DNA of 64,000 bases from Pyrodictiaceae archaeon (GCA_027036135.1 JALVSY010000007.1:996880-1060879); one strand, 5' to 3'. Counted from the stretch's first letter, positions 27,138-36,516 are shown. Translations and numbers: made by a program. Notes: a model not told the origin generated them from the letters alone.

Positions 27138-27164
27138 GGTCTCACGAGACTAGATATATAGTCG
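27138..27164. promoter_or_regulatory. Inverted repeat next to TATA-like element in divergent promoter
   Basis: GTCTC-AC-GAGAC, flanked by CTAG/CTAG-like bases, is followed at once by GATATATAG. It sits in the 237-bp divergent region between the adenosyltransferase and the acetyltransferase genes, so could be an operator for either. Short arms make this tentative. Confidence 0.35.
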
Positions 27165-27293
27165 TGTAATCGCTTATCCCAGCTATGAGGAGCATCTGCG
27201 CAGGTATGGAGAATTCAATGACAAAGAAGACATCCAGGTATTCAGGGAAGAGCTTTAGTACACTAGCTACTCCGGCTGAGGAGGTGGTAACTG

Positions 27294-27788
27294 ATGCAAA
27301 ATACTAGTATAGACGAATTAGTCATTATTAGGAAGGCAAAGAAAGAGGATATACCAATAGTTATGTACATTAACAAGGTCTCCCTTCCGGAGAACTATCC
27401 GGAGTGGTTCTTTGAGGAGCACCTCGAGAGATGGGGTGAAGCATTCTACGTAGCCGAGGTAGGCGATAAAGTTGTTGGTTATGTGATGTCGAGGGTTGAG
27501 TTTGGTGCACCCTATGTGGTTGAGGGGAGCATTGTTAAGAAGGGGCATATAGTCTCTATCGCTGTTCTTGAGGGCTATAGGCGGAGAGGCATAGGCCGCC
27601 GATTAATGGAGAATGCGCTACGTTCCCTTAAGGAGGTATATGATTGTAAGGAGGTTTATCTTGAGGTCAGGGTATCTAATATGCCTGCTATTAGGCTTTA
27701 CGAGAAACTCGGCTTCAAGAAGGTACGTATTATCCCGATGTATTATCTTGACGGAGAAGATGCTTACCTAATGGCTCGGCCTCTATGA
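27294..27788 (+). CDS. N-terminal protein acetyltransferase (RimI/Ard1-like GNAT)
   Basis: 164 residues. GNAT fold: VIIRKAKKEDIPIVMYIN at the start, substrate-loop LPENYPEWFFEEHLE typical of archaeal Nat proteins, HIVSIAVLEGYRRRGIGRRLM near 82-102 as the acetyl-CoA pyrophosphate loop (RRxGxG), and NMPAIRLYEKLGF near 125 as motif B. Acetylates N-termini of nascent proteins; the Sulfolobus homologue has broad specificity. Strong ribosome site GAGGAGGTGG before ATG. Confidence 0.92.
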   Translation: MQNTSIDELVIIRKAKKEDIPIVMYINKVSLPENYPEWFFEEHLERWGEAFYVAEVGDKVVGYVMSRVEFGAPYVVEGSIVKKGHIVSIAVLEGYRRRGIGRRLMENALRSLKEVYDCKEVYLEVRVSNMPAIRLYEKLGFKKVRIIPMYYLDGEDAYLMARPL

Positions 27789-27858
27789 CTATTATTTGCA
27801 TCGATTACAAAATAATCAAAAAGGTTATGAAGAAGCTACGAAATATTGTTTATCTCAG

Positions 27859-28170
27859 TTACTTTAGCCCGAGTCTCTTTAACGCATAGTATACTGTTGA
27901 TTCGGGTCTATCGAGTCTCCTAGCAATCTCGTAGATACTTGCTCCCTGTGTATAGAGTCTCTTTATTTGTTCTAGTTCTTCTTCGCTTAGGCGCCTATGC
28001 TTAGTATAATGCCCTCTTCTCCTCTTTATACGACCCATCGCCTCTAGTCTGTCAAGGACCTTGTATACCGTGCTCATACTATTACCACAATGCTTCGCTA
28101 TCTCCTTGACAGGGACTCCTTCCTTATACAGCTTCTCCACTATCTTTAGGCACTCATCTACTGAGGGCAC
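27859..28170 (-). CDS. Small tandem helix-turn-helix regulator
   Basis: 103 residues from GTG 28168-28170. Two HTH units: EGVPVKEIAKHCGNSMSTVYKVLDRLEAMGRI (about 17-48) and QGASIYEIARRLDRPESTVYYALKRLGL (about 75-102), joined by a basic linker RRRGHYTKHRR. Each resembles Hin-type/resolvase HTH (STVYxxL). Probably binds DNA as a regulator or nucleoid-like factor. Convergent with the acetyltransferase gene. Confidence 0.75.
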   Translation of the reverse strand: MPSVDECLKIVEKLYKEGVPVKEIAKHCGNSMSTVYKVLDRLEAMGRIKRRRGHYTKHRRLSEEELEQIKRLYTQGASIYEIARRLDRPESTVYYALKRLGLK

Positions 28171-28254
28171 GCCTTATCCCCCCAAGCCTTCTCTGCTGGA
28201 GGGGCTTTTGAACATTCGGCTCCTTATAATACATAGTGAGGTGATGTCGCGGGC

Positions 28255-28494
28255 ATGAGCGGTGTTATACTTGTCTCGTCACGCAGTATAAGTGATGTGT
28301 GCCTATCTATAGGCTCTAGGGTGTTTACTCTCAAGAGCTTCATAGTTGTCAGAGACGATTCTGAAATAGGTATGCATGATATTCTACCTAGTGCTCTAGG
28401 CATGAGTAGTGCCCGTGATATCGTTGTTTGTTTAGAGAAGAGTGATTACCGATATGAAGGCTTTGACTTGGTAAGAGGATATTTAGTGGTCTAG
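28255..28494 (+). CDS. Small hypothetical protein, 79 residues
   Basis: ATG 28255 follows GAGGTGATG at good spacing and CTTATAATAC 30 bp upstream could be its TATA. The product alternates strands and short helices, VILVSSRSISDVCLSIG and KSFIVVRDDSE, ending DLVRGYLVV. No recognised family. It precedes the RAM-domain gene by about 70 bp in the same direction. Confidence 0.5.
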   Translation: MSGVILVSSRSISDVCLSIGSRVFTLKSFIVVRDDSEIGMHDILPSALGMSSARDIVVCLEKSDYRYEGFDLVRGYLVV

Positions 28495-28566
28495 GGGTAG
28501 TCCTAAATTCGGTTACGAGTGCACTATATCTACATGACTGTGCTCTCTCGTAGAGGTGGTGTCTCC

Positions 28567-28815
28567 GTGGGGGAAGAAAAAGTACTAGCTTATCTCCTAA
28601 TAGTCGCAGAGGTTGGTAAAGAGTACGAAATTATCGAGAAAATAAAGGATATAGCTCGTAATGTAGGGGTTGAAGCAGAACCCAGTGTAGTCTATGGTGA
28701 GTATGATATAGTAGTGCGTATAATATCGGATAGTCTTAGAAAGATAGATAAAGCTGTAACAATGATAAGATCCTTGCCCGGTATACTAAGGACTATAACC
28801 CTTATAGCTGCCTAG
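28567..28815 (+). CDS. Stand-alone Lrp/AsnC ligand-binding (RAM) domain protein
   Basis: 82 residues from GTG 28567, selected because AGGTGGTG lies seven bases upstream; the frame is open back to 28519. The sequence covers one RAM (SAM-like amino-acid binding) domain: AYLLIVAEVGKEYEIIEKI, VEAEPSVVYGEYDIVVRI and MIRSLPGILRTITLIA. There is no HTH, so it cannot bind DNA itself; such proteins assemble as octamers with full Lrp regulators or sense amino acids. Convergent (4-bp overlap) with the next gene. Confidence 0.82.
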   Translation: MGEEKVLAYLLIVAEVGKEYEIIEKIKDIARNVGVEAEPSVVYGEYDIVVRIISDSLRKIDKAVTMIRSLPGILRTITLIAA

Positions 28816-29306
28816 TCAGCACTTATATTAATAACTAGTATATCTCCTTCCTCTTTCATCTCGACACCGTATGCCTTTGCAACGCCTTTTACAAGGTCCT
28901 TAATAGCCCTATCAGTTTTATTAGACACCATTACTATTATCTTGTCCTTCTCCTGTATGGCTGTCTTTAGGTTCTCTAGGAACAGCTCAATAGCTTCCTC
29001 TAGGCGCACTCCTAGATTCTTAAGCAGGATACCGATGCGCTCCCCTTCTCGCTCTAGGTCGTTCTCGTCTAGATTGCATTCACTAACTATATCTGCTGGT
29101 ATAAGTAAGAGTCCTGCTCCACGTAGCTTCGAGAGTAGTAGCGCTTTTCGTAGCGCTAGGGGCGCGAATAATCCTCGATTCTCAGCCTCGATGAGGTTTG
29201 TTAAGAGGCTACGCATGTAGGCAGCGAGGGTCATTCCATGTTTGTTAGCTATGTTCTTTACGGCATCGACTAATTCAGCGTCCAACATCATTGGCTTCCT
29301 ACGCAT
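28812..29306 (-). CDS. Ribbon-helix-helix-like protein, paralogue A
   Basis: 164 residues. RRKPMMLDAELVDAVKNIANKHGMTLAAYMRSLL (2-35) has the beta-helix-helix pattern of a ribbon-helix-helix DNA-binding domain. The C-terminal 100 residues (GAGLLLIPADIV..., LEEAIELFLENLK..., EGDILVINIS) form an alpha/beta domain shared with the neighbouring gene at 29403-29996. Both may be paralogous regulators or nucleoid proteins; family name not known to me. An inverted repeat lies just upstream. Confidence 0.6.
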   Translation of the reverse strand: MRRKPMMLDAELVDAVKNIANKHGMTLAAYMRSLLTNLIEAENRGLFAPLALRKALLLSKLRGAGLLLIPADIVSECNLDENDLEREGERIGILLKNLGVRLEEAIELFLENLKTAIQEKDKIIVMVSNKTDRAIKDLVKGVAKAYGVEMKEEGDILVINISAD

Positions 29307-29362
29307 GGTTGCCTAGTCCCGTGGGGCAGTATGCTGGTCCTAGCTTATAGGGGATTGGTTCC

Positions 29363-29376
29363 CTCAACTTGTTGAG
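29363..29376. promoter_or_regulatory. Inverted repeat at the predicted start of transcription of paralogue A
   Basis: CTCAAC-TT-GTTGAG sits about 25 bp downstream of AGTATAAACTC (minus strand, 29390-29400), that is at the expected start site. This is where archaeal repressors often bind. The gene product itself carries an RHH-like domain, so autoregulation is plausible. Confidence 0.45.
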
Positions 29377-29402
29377 TATTTCAATAAAAGAGTTTATACT
29401 GA

Positions 29403-29996
29403 TTAGGGTTCTTCTTCCCTCTTTTTCTTATCCCTGTACTCGATGATTACGATTGAGCCTAGTTTCTCGCTTGATAGTACCTGGTATCCCATTTCTTCTA
29501 TGATTGTTGATGCTATATCCCTTACATAGCTCGCCAATAGTTCCGAAGAATTACGTTGGCTCAGTGATATTATGAGGCGTTTCTCGCCATTTGTGTCATC
29601 AACTGTGTCTATTGTGGAGAAGGGGGTAAAGAGGGAAATGATATCCTTTGGCTCAAGGCCTTCAACGCCGTGTGCTTTCAGATAAACTGTTGCAGTACGA
29701 GCAAATTCTCGGACATGGTTTATGAACCGTGTCCTAGCCTCGTCGCTGCTCCCCTCAAGTAGTGCTAGCAATGCATCGCTAGGGATTACTACGGCGCCTA
29801 GCCTTTTGGTATCGGCTAGCATCACGCTATCACGGAATATAGTTGTTATATTGTCTCTGCCCTGAAGCATGCGGGCAGCATGTGCCAGCATAAGGCTGGC
29901 AAGCTCTGATATAGTAAGCCCTGTGCGCTTAGCGATCCCCATTAGGTCGCGTAGAACAGTCTCTGGGACCACTATGAGCTTCTTGGGCCCCTTCAT
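29403..29996 (-). CDS. Ribbon-helix-helix-like protein, paralogue B
   Basis: 197 residues. N-terminal KKLIVVPETVLRDLMGIAKRTGLTISELASLMLAHAARML again suggests a strand plus two helices. The mid-part LGAVVIPSDALLALLEGSSDEA aligns with GAGLLLIPADIVSECNLDEND of paralogue A; the last third ends SEKLGSIVIIEYRDKKKR as in A's EEGDILVINIS. A tandem duplication of an unknown family is the best reading. It has its own promoter, with CTTATATAACC (minus strand) about 45 bp upstream. Confidence 0.6.
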   Translation of the reverse strand: MKGPKKLIVVPETVLRDLMGIAKRTGLTISELASLMLAHAARMLQGRDNITTIFRDSVMLADTKRLGAVVIPSDALLALLEGSSDEARTRFINHVREFARTATVYLKAHGVEGLEPKDIISLFTPFSTIDTVDDTNGEKRLIISLSQRNSSELLASYVRDIASTIIEEMGYQVLSSEKLGSIVIIEYRDKKKREEEP

Positions 29997-30161
29997 TAAG
30001 TCCTCACGCCGCTCGCTACTCCAGAGATTATGCTGGTATTTCGGTTATATAAGACTAAGGCTAAAGGTAGGGACTTAGTTTTCTAAAGGGGATGTGGCGC
30101 GTTTTTATAATGTCGCTGAGTCTTGTAACCAGCTTTGTGCTAAGGTATACCGTTTAGGATT

Positions 30162-32153
30162 CTACTTGATTATTAATGCACTTTGTCCTATCTGTGCTAC
30201 TCTCTCAAGTATGGTTGTGGCTGAGACACAATCTGTTAAGCTAGCCTTGGTGATTCCGGTCGTGTATATATCGTTGGTATTAATTATTTTAACGCTGGTA
30301 CTAGGTGGCATCAATACCTTACAGCCTTGGCACACAACAGAAAGTGGTGAGGCGCTGAACACTTCAACATACTCGCCTGTATAATCTGGTTCTTGGAACT
30401 CTATCTTAGCTGATAATGAGCTTGGCAGATATAATTCCGAGACATTATAGGCGGTGGATTCGTAACTTTCTATTCCTTCGCCGGGTAACAGCAATAGCCA
30501 TGAGCCTTGCGGGACACGAGTATTTGTTGGCAGTATTGACAAGTGTATATAATCATCAATGCCACTGATAAAAGCTACACCAGTATTGCAGAAGAGACTA
30601 TCCCCTACATCATCAGTGTTGTTCGTTGTATCAACTATTAGCCTAGAGCCCTTACCCACTAATACGAGTTCTATTGCAAGTATAGCGTTGTTGGATAGAA
30701 GTCCTGCCTTATTAAAAAGCTTTCCCGGATCTATGCTTATTATGCCACTTAGTGCCTCGTTACTAGTGATTTTTGTTAAGTTTAATAATGTAGTCTTATA
30801 TACGGCCTTGATAACTTGATTAGACTTTGTAAGCTGTACTATCTGCATATCTACTGGGAGTCCAAGCCTCCACTCCGATAATGGAACAAGGTAGGCATAG
30901 ATAGCGATGTACTGAGGCGAGCTTCTATATGCTCCGTAAGTCTTAACAGTATATCCGCTCAATGGAGTATAATAAAATTCCCAAGAGAGCTTTCCTTGTG
31001 CATTGTACTGTACTGGTAGTACTCCATAGCTAAGTGTAATGGGTGCTGAGTCTCTACTAATAAGGAGTGGTATTAGTAATATATCAATGCTTCTGCTATA
31101 AAGACTTGATATAGACTTCTTTGTGCACACAGTAAAGCTATATCCATCACTAAGTCTTGTAGCTTTCTCCACTACTCTTGCATAGAAGAATGGAGGCGAC
31201 ATATTAGCCTCAACGAGCCAAGTGTACCGCCAGCCCCAGCCAGAGTACTCGCCAGCAGAATCGCCATATAACTGGATATGCAGGGGCAGTACAACCCTAT
31301 AATCCCTTATATGTAGCCATCCAGGCCGCTCAGCTACTAAGCTAGCATACTCGTACTCGAGATGCATAGCTACACGAGTAGCATTCTCGGGTAGTGGTGT
31401 ATGGTAAGAGTTGTCCCGGTATAAGCAACCAATCCCGGGCCTGCAGTAGATAGGGTATGATACATCAACTGTAAGATTGTTATCATACAGAGTGGCGCTA
31501 GCTGATACCCGTGACGGGATAAAACGGTACACATAGCTATTAGACCTGCCCAGAACTACATAATTGGTCTCGTTAATAACAAGGCCAGGTACTACACCAT
31601 ACTCGTTCAACAAGCTTAACGCATCATTGCTTACAAGAATACCGCGTATCCACAAAGGCTGTAACATAGATGAATAAGTATCCATGTTGCCTATATTATT
31701 CTTACATCCCTTAAGCAACGCTGACGCATTAACGATGTATCCGCTAAGACAATGCATATTTGGGTCAAGCTCGTATCTATAGATCCAGAACCCACCATTA
31801 CTACTATTCACGGTAATTACTACGTCCTCGTTGCAAGGTATATTGATATATACAGAGCCATTATCACTGCTGTAAGCTCCTACAACCCGGCCAGACAAAT
31901 CATAAACAATTACGTCAAATCGCCCCAACCCATTATCGTTAATCTTAAGCTCTGCAGCCAAGAACCCATCATTACAAGTATTGCTCAACGGTCCCAATTC
32001 CATAGTAGGCGGCATGGCCATTAGCGCCCTTGAAGTAATAATGTGTATACCGCCGTATACGGCGCGAGAAATGAGAATAGAAGCAGCTGCCGCCAGGGAA
32101 ACAATCATAGCAATCACAAAGATAGCTGCAACTAAGTTCTCTAGTCCACGCAT
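30162..32153 (-). CDS. Large secreted protein with pilin-like N-terminus
   Basis: 663 residues. MRGLENLVAAIFVIAMIVSL is a short basic leader followed by one hydrophobic helix, as in class III (type IV pilin) signal peptides, with G3 as the possible cut site. The rest is a long beta-rich ectodomain with about a dozen cysteines (CNDGFL, CNEDVVI, CLSGY, CRPGIGCLY, CQGCKVLM) and many N-x-S/T sequons, so likely disulfide-bonded and glycosylated. No second membrane segment. Divergent from slaA, 185 bp apart. Could be a pilus tip/adhesin or surface-anchored protein; function not known. Confidence 0.7.
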   Translation of the reverse strand: MRGLENLVAAIFVIAMIVSLAAAASILISRAVYGGIHIITSRALMAMPPTMELGPLSNTCNDGFLAAELKINDNGLGRFDVIVYDLSGRVVGAYSSDNGSVYINIPCNEDVVITVNSSNGGFWIYRYELDPNMHCLSGYIVNASALLKGCKNNIGNMDTYSSMLQPLWIRGILVSNDALSLLNEYGVVPGLVINETNYVVLGRSNSYVYRFIPSRVSASATLYDNNLTVDVSYPIYCRPGIGCLYRDNSYHTPLPENATRVAMHLEYEYASLVAERPGWLHIRDYRVVLPLHIQLYGDSAGEYSGWGWRYTWLVEANMSPPFFYARVVEKATRLSDGYSFTVCTKKSISSLYSRSIDILLIPLLISRDSAPITLSYGVLPVQYNAQGKLSWEFYYTPLSGYTVKTYGAYRSSPQYIAIYAYLVPLSEWRLGLPVDMQIVQLTKSNQVIKAVYKTTLLNLTKITSNEALSGIISIDPGKLFNKAGLLSNNAILAIELVLVGKGSRLIVDTTNNTDDVGDSLFCNTGVAFISGIDDYIHLSILPTNTRVPQGSWLLLLPGEGIESYESTAYNVSELYLPSSLSAKIEFQEPDYTGEYVEVFSASPLSVVCQGCKVLMPPSTSVKIINTNDIYTTGITKASLTDCVSATTILERVAQIGQSALIIK

Positions 32154-32218
32154 GGGTACCCTAGGTATCTTCCTGTATCAGATGCAGCGGCGTGGAGGGG
32201 CCGGGCCGTAACTAAGCA

Positions 32219-32251
32219 GTAACACTGTATGCAAATGTATACACTTGTTAC
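32219..32251. promoter_or_regulatory. Imperfect inverted repeat in the divergent pilin-like/slaA region
   Basis: GTAACACTGTATGC (32219-32232) and GTATACACTTGTTAC (32237-32251) form arms GTAAC-A-TGTAT with a one-base bulge around AAAT. It is central in the 185-bp divergent promoter and could serve both genes. No clear TATA could be assigned to slaA; its ATG follows GGGTGA. Confidence 0.4.
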
Positions 32252-32338
32252 CGCATACCCCAAAAACCCTCCACAACAACCTACCACTACCACACGGCCT
32301 AGAGAAAAGGTAGACTCTAAGCGCAGGGTGAACCACGT

Positions 32339-35300
32339 ATGAGATCCAGGCTACTAAACACGCTCATAATAGCAATCTTCCTCCTCTCCATAGCAGCACC
32401 ACTAGTACCAATAATGACCACACCTATAACAAAGATAGCTAAGGCACAAGCAGCACCAACAATATGGGCTAATGCGACAAAAGTAACATGCAACACGACA
32501 GTAAAGGTAGTAGTAACAGTACCAGGAGCCACGGCGAGCACCGTAAAGGTCAATGTAACTGTTAATGGCGCTCCTAATACAGTTACACTCGAGAGAAATG
32601 GTACCACAGACCAGTATGTTGGCTACCTATATATAAAACCGATCCAACCGGAATGTGGTGCTGCAGAAGTAGTATACATATCGCTAGGCGGGTATACTTC
32701 ATACGCTCTCTCGGGCACGCTTAACAGCAATGGGCAAACAATAGTAATAAGCATGAAGGGTGCAGAGAACACGTGGACCATCTACTTCTATAACAAGGCG
32801 AAACTAGTAATTGAGGGACGCGAATACCCGCCAAATAGCGGAGTATATTGGATACCAAGAATCTGCAACTGTACAATAGGTAGCATAAATCCATACTATG
32901 CCTATAACCCCTGGGAGTGGTACATAATAGCGCCATTTGCTACGCCTGGAAAACAATACAATGTATCAATAAATATAACTAATATCGTCAATAACGAGCC
33001 GGTAGCAAGCATAACTGCAGTATTCAATGCAACAACAAAAGGCGGCATAACAGTACTAATCCCGGCGAACAAGACTGAGGCAATGAAGATAAACTACCTA
33101 CTCCTAGAGGCCAGTAACAAGACTACACCTTGGTACATAATGGGCAACAACTTTGATGACGTCATAAGCCAGGGAGACCTTCTACAAGTAACAGCCACAA
33201 TATATAACGCGACAAGTTCATCAAAGAGTATTACGACAAAGAGCATACAACTAAGAATATTCGTAAGTATAGCGAAAATATATACCGAGCCAGCAACACT
33301 AAGCCTAAACAACCCAGAATTCACAATATACGTAGCCGATGCTGACGCCAACTTCAACTCAACATACGCAGAGACATACCCATTCAATCTAACAATAGGA
33401 GGGATACAGGTAAAGCTAAAAGAAACTGGACCCGACACCGGCCTCTTTGCCGCACAGCTAAACTTATTAACAAAAGGCCTCTATCCACAAGGCTTCAACG
33501 AGACGAACAATAAGTTATACTGGAACCTAACAGAAATAAGGATAGACAAGCCAAGAAAAGTAGTAACATGCCTAAGAAGCGGCTACTTCACAATACAATA
33601 CCACTATGGTATAGTAAAGACAGCGCAGGCATCAGTAATACTAAGACAAGCAGTGCACTGCTGCCCGGTTCTCGAACTAACATTAGAAACCAATGATACG
33701 GACCTATTGCTAGGATATCCATCAACAGTACCGGTAGCAGCAACAATGATAACGCCTGGTACCCCATTGATAAATGTTACAGCGAATTATACAGAATACT
33801 ATTCATCAACCAATACTATAGAGCAGACAAAAGTACCAGCACTAATGATCTCGTTGTATCTAGTGGGAGTAAACGAGACCAATGGGACAAAGGCAATACC
33901 TCTAACAGCAACCGCTAACTTTACACTAGCATTCTACCAGACAAGCAGCAATACAATCACGGCACAGATACCACTAAGCCTGATTAACTGGGCGCAAGCA
34001 AATAAGAACCTAACAGAGAGCGGATATAACCCCAAGTGCATCGAAGTAGTATACTATGATCTCTTCAACCCGAGCCTGCAAGTACAAAAACACATAGTGT
34101 GTGTGAAGGTGCAACATGTAAGTATGAGCTTGGATCGCTATATATTACCAGTAATAGCTAGGACATTGAATGCAACCAATCACTACACTAATATATCTGG
34201 GTCACAGTATCAAGTAGTACATATAAAAATCTATGATGAGGGTATGAACAAGAACTGCTGCCAAGTAGACAATATTAGTGCTTCTAACATCAAATTAATA
34301 CTAACAAAGTATGATAAAGTAATAGGTAAAAGTATCGTACTGAACGAATCTTATGGTGAGATAACACTGCCTCTCAAGGAAAGACTGAGCAACGGCTCTA
34401 TAATCACTGTTGGAAAATGTTATATGGAGGTAACGAACTTTACTGAGACCGGGCCAAATACAGGAGTATTTACCGGCGAACTCAGAATATACTCAATTGT
34501 TAATATAAGCGGTAAGACCTACTGGTTCCCAGGGTGCCCATCACCATGGCTAAATGGCGCCACGTTAACCCTTAAGTACATAAGTGGAGCTGTAGGATAC
34601 GCAGAGAAAACAATTAAGTTCAAAGTAGATGACGCTATGCTAAAAGTATCATCCACGAGCGTATACTTTGGGAAGAACCTAACAATAATAGTAAATGACC
34701 CAGACGCTAACCTGGATAATAGCGTGAACGAAACCATACCGGTAATTATAGAAGCTTATTGTCCGGTAAGCGGGGAGCTTAAACAATACACGGTGTCTCT
34801 AAAGTCTGTTGCCGCGAATAGTAGCATATTTGAGGCCACGATACCAGTCACTAAACCATATGTACCAGGCCCTTGTACCCAGCTAATTATTCGCTACATA
34901 GACCCAACACCATATAATCCGATGTCATTAAGCCTAGCGCAGCAGTTATTTGAACAAGCATACGCAGAGAACGGCTCCGTCCATTGGTTGCTGTACTATA
35001 GTAGCCCATACACCCCATCCAATTCATTGGCGACAAACTTTGCTCCGTCCTCAGATGCGGTCCACGAAGTAACCATTAATGTGGTGCCTATGAAAGGCAA
35101 GGTTGAGGTATTCTACGAGTTGCCGCCGTTTATAAATAACTGGATAAATGTTACCAACAAGGTTATACCGGCATCTAACTACACATTAATTAACATAACG
35201 GTAATCGATAGCGACCAGAACAAAAACGCTATGGAAATAGACACGATATCGCCAAGCTATATATCAATAACCTTTAACGGGACAACGGTGTCTCTACCGT

Positions 35301-36397
35301 CACAGTATGTGTTAATAGAGACTGGGCCAGACACTGGAGTATTTACAACAACCTTGTCGCTTGGCGACATATTATCGATGTTGGGACTTAATAGTCCACT
35401 AGAGCTAGCAGGGAAAACTATAACTATAACATATCATGACCCGTCAGCGTCATGTCAGACTGGAATATGCGGTGGAACTGGTACAGCAACGGCATCAGTA
35501 GCACTGAAAGTGATAGATGTAACTGGTAACCTTTCAGTAATTAATGCGGTTACTGGTAAGCCTCAGAACAGCTTTAACTGTTATTGCATGAGGACCCATA
35601 AGCCAGGCAACATAATAACTATTAGCGTTGCTGATCTGGATCTCCTACCATACAGTATGCCATACAGCGGGTTAAGCCAAGTAAATCTTAGCAAGTTTAT
35701 CAGCATATATAATGTAAGAGGTACGAGCATGTCTCCAGCTGCTAATAGCATAACATTTAGATACGCTGGAACATACAATGTAACAGTAGATGGCGTACCA
35801 ATACCTGTAGCGGTCTTTAACGCCACTAACATACAGCTACTTTGTAGCAGTTTTGAGACGACGAGTGTGAGTGGAAACTATATTGTAGCACCACCATTCA
35901 CTACGTTGAAGATAGTATACCATGACCCGGCCAGCAGCAATGGTATGCCTGTAAACGTGAGCAAGTCATTTAGCATAGGTATAGCGACAATAACTAAGCC
36001 CGAGGAGACAGCTAGTATTAATACGTCAAAGACAGCAGTAGTAGTCTACAGAAATGGTACATTCGTACAAACGACGCTAGTGGTACAAGGTGAGCCGGTA
36101 ACAATAGAGGCACCGATAACCTATAACCCGCTGGCAGCCTCGATGTTCGCTGGCAAGACCTTCGATGTAGTGTATCTAATCACTGATAACACCGGACACG
36201 TCTATGCCTTCGGCTACGTGCCTGTAAGCGTATCGCAGAGCGGTTACGTAGTAGTACCATTGCAGATTAGTAGCTTAGTAACAAAGAGCTTAGCGCCAGG
36301 GACATATAAGGTAGTAATTTATGCTGTCAACAACTTAGTGAATTTGGTATCGCTATCAAAGCCCGTTGAAGTAACAATAACGGTACAAGCGGCATAA
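32339..36397 (+). CDS. S-layer lattice protein, SlaA-like
   Basis: 1352 residues. Signal peptide at 1-38 (LLNTLIIAIFLLSIAAPLVPI ending AQA). The mature part is a string of beta-sandwich domains. A recurring module starts with a D-x-D-x-N calcium-type segment (VADADANFNS near 330, IVNDPDANLDNS near 790, VIDSDQNKNA near 955) and ends ETGPDTGLF (~362), ETGPNTGVF (~702), SSIFEATI (~830) and ETGPDTGVF (~998), as in Sulfolobus SlaA-type proteins. More than 20 cysteines and dozens of N-glycosylation sequons. No transmembrane segment, so it must be anchored through the downstream SlaB-like protein. Gene order slaA-slaB matches Sulfolobales. Confidence 0.82.
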   Translation: MRSRLLNTLIIAIFLLSIAAPLVPIMTTPITKIAKAQAAPTIWANATKVTCNTTVKVVVTVPGATASTVKVNVTVNGAPNTVTLERNGTTDQYVGYLYIKPIQPECGAAEVVYISLGGYTSYALSGTLNSNGQTIVISMKGAENTWTIYFYNKAKLVIEGREYPPNSGVYWIPRICNCTIGSINPYYAYNPWEWYIIAPFATPGKQYNVSINITNIVNNEPVASITAVFNATTKGGITVLIPANKTEAMKINYLLLEASNKTTPWYIMGNNFDDVISQGDLLQVTATIYNATSSSKSITTKSIQLRIFVSIAKIYTEPATLSLNNPEFTIYVADADANFNSTYAETYPFNLTIGGIQVKLKETGPDTGLFAAQLNLLTKGLYPQGFNETNNKLYWNLTEIRIDKPRKVVTCLRSGYFTIQYHYGIVKTAQASVILRQAVHCCPVLELTLETNDTDLLLGYPSTVPVAATMITPGTPLINVTANYTEYYSSTNTIEQTKVPALMISLYLVGVNETNGTKAIPLTATANFTLAFYQTSSNTITAQIPLSLINWAQANKNLTESGYNPKCIEVVYYDLFNPSLQVQKHIVCVKVQHVSMSLDRYILPVIARTLNATNHYTNISGSQYQVVHIKIYDEGMNKNCCQVDNISASNIKLILTKYDKVIGKSIVLNESYGEITLPLKERLSNGSIITVGKCYMEVTNFTETGPNTGVFTGELRIYSIVNISGKTYWFPGCPSPWLNGATLTLKYISGAVGYAEKTIKFKVDDAMLKVSSTSVYFGKNLTIIVNDPDANLDNSVNETIPVIIEAYCPVSGELKQYTVSLKSVAANSSIFEATIPVTKPYVPGPCTQLIIRYIDPTPYNPMSLSLAQQLFEQAYAENGSVHWLLYYSSPYTPSNSLATNFAPSSDAVHEVTINVVPMKGKVEVFYELPPFINNWINVTNKVIPASNYTLINITVIDSDQNKNAMEIDTISPSYISITFNGTTVSLPSQYVLIETGPDTGVFTTTLSLGDILSMLGLNSPLELAGKTITITYHDPSASCQTGICGGTGTATASVALKVIDVTGNLSVINAVTGKPQNSFNCYCMRTHKPGNIITISVADLDLLPYSMPYSGLSQVNLSKFISIYNVRGTSMSPAANSITFRYAGTYNVTVDGVPIPVAVFNATNIQLLCSSFETTSVSGNYIVAPPFTTLKIVYHDPASSNGMPVNVSKSFSIGIATITKPEETASINTSKTAVVVYRNGTFVQTTLVVQGEPVTIEAPITYNPLAASMFAGKTFDVVYLITDNTGHVYAFGYVPVSVSQSGYVVVPLQISSLVTKSLAPGTYKVVIYAVNNLVNLVSLSKPVEVTITVQAA

Positions 36398-36482
36398 ATA
36401 CATGATAGCTAAGTGGATGAGAAGGTTAAAACCCCTAATGTTTTTTACTTATTTATCGTATTCTGTTATAAGCTATAGATAG

Positions 36483-36507
36483 AATGTTCGAACATTACAT
36501 ATATGTA
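36483..36507. promoter_or_regulatory. Two adjacent palindromes upstream of the slaB TATA box
   Basis: AATGTTCGAACATT (36483-36496) is a perfect 14-bp palindrome, immediately followed by ACATATATGT (36498-36507). Both lie just upstream of GCTTAAATAC (36517-36526), the probable TATA box, a position typical for activator binding in archaea. Confidence 0.5.
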
Positions 36508-36516
36508 GCTCTCAAC

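Noticed and set aside
27185-27307. 40-codon open frame before the acetyltransferase gene
   Set aside because: Overlaps the acetyltransferase start region, odd composition and better explained as leader DNA.
30094-30384. Open frame on the plus strand of 96 residues
   Set aside because: Most of it lies opposite the 3' end of the large pilin-like gene; no ribosome site and no recognisable composition.
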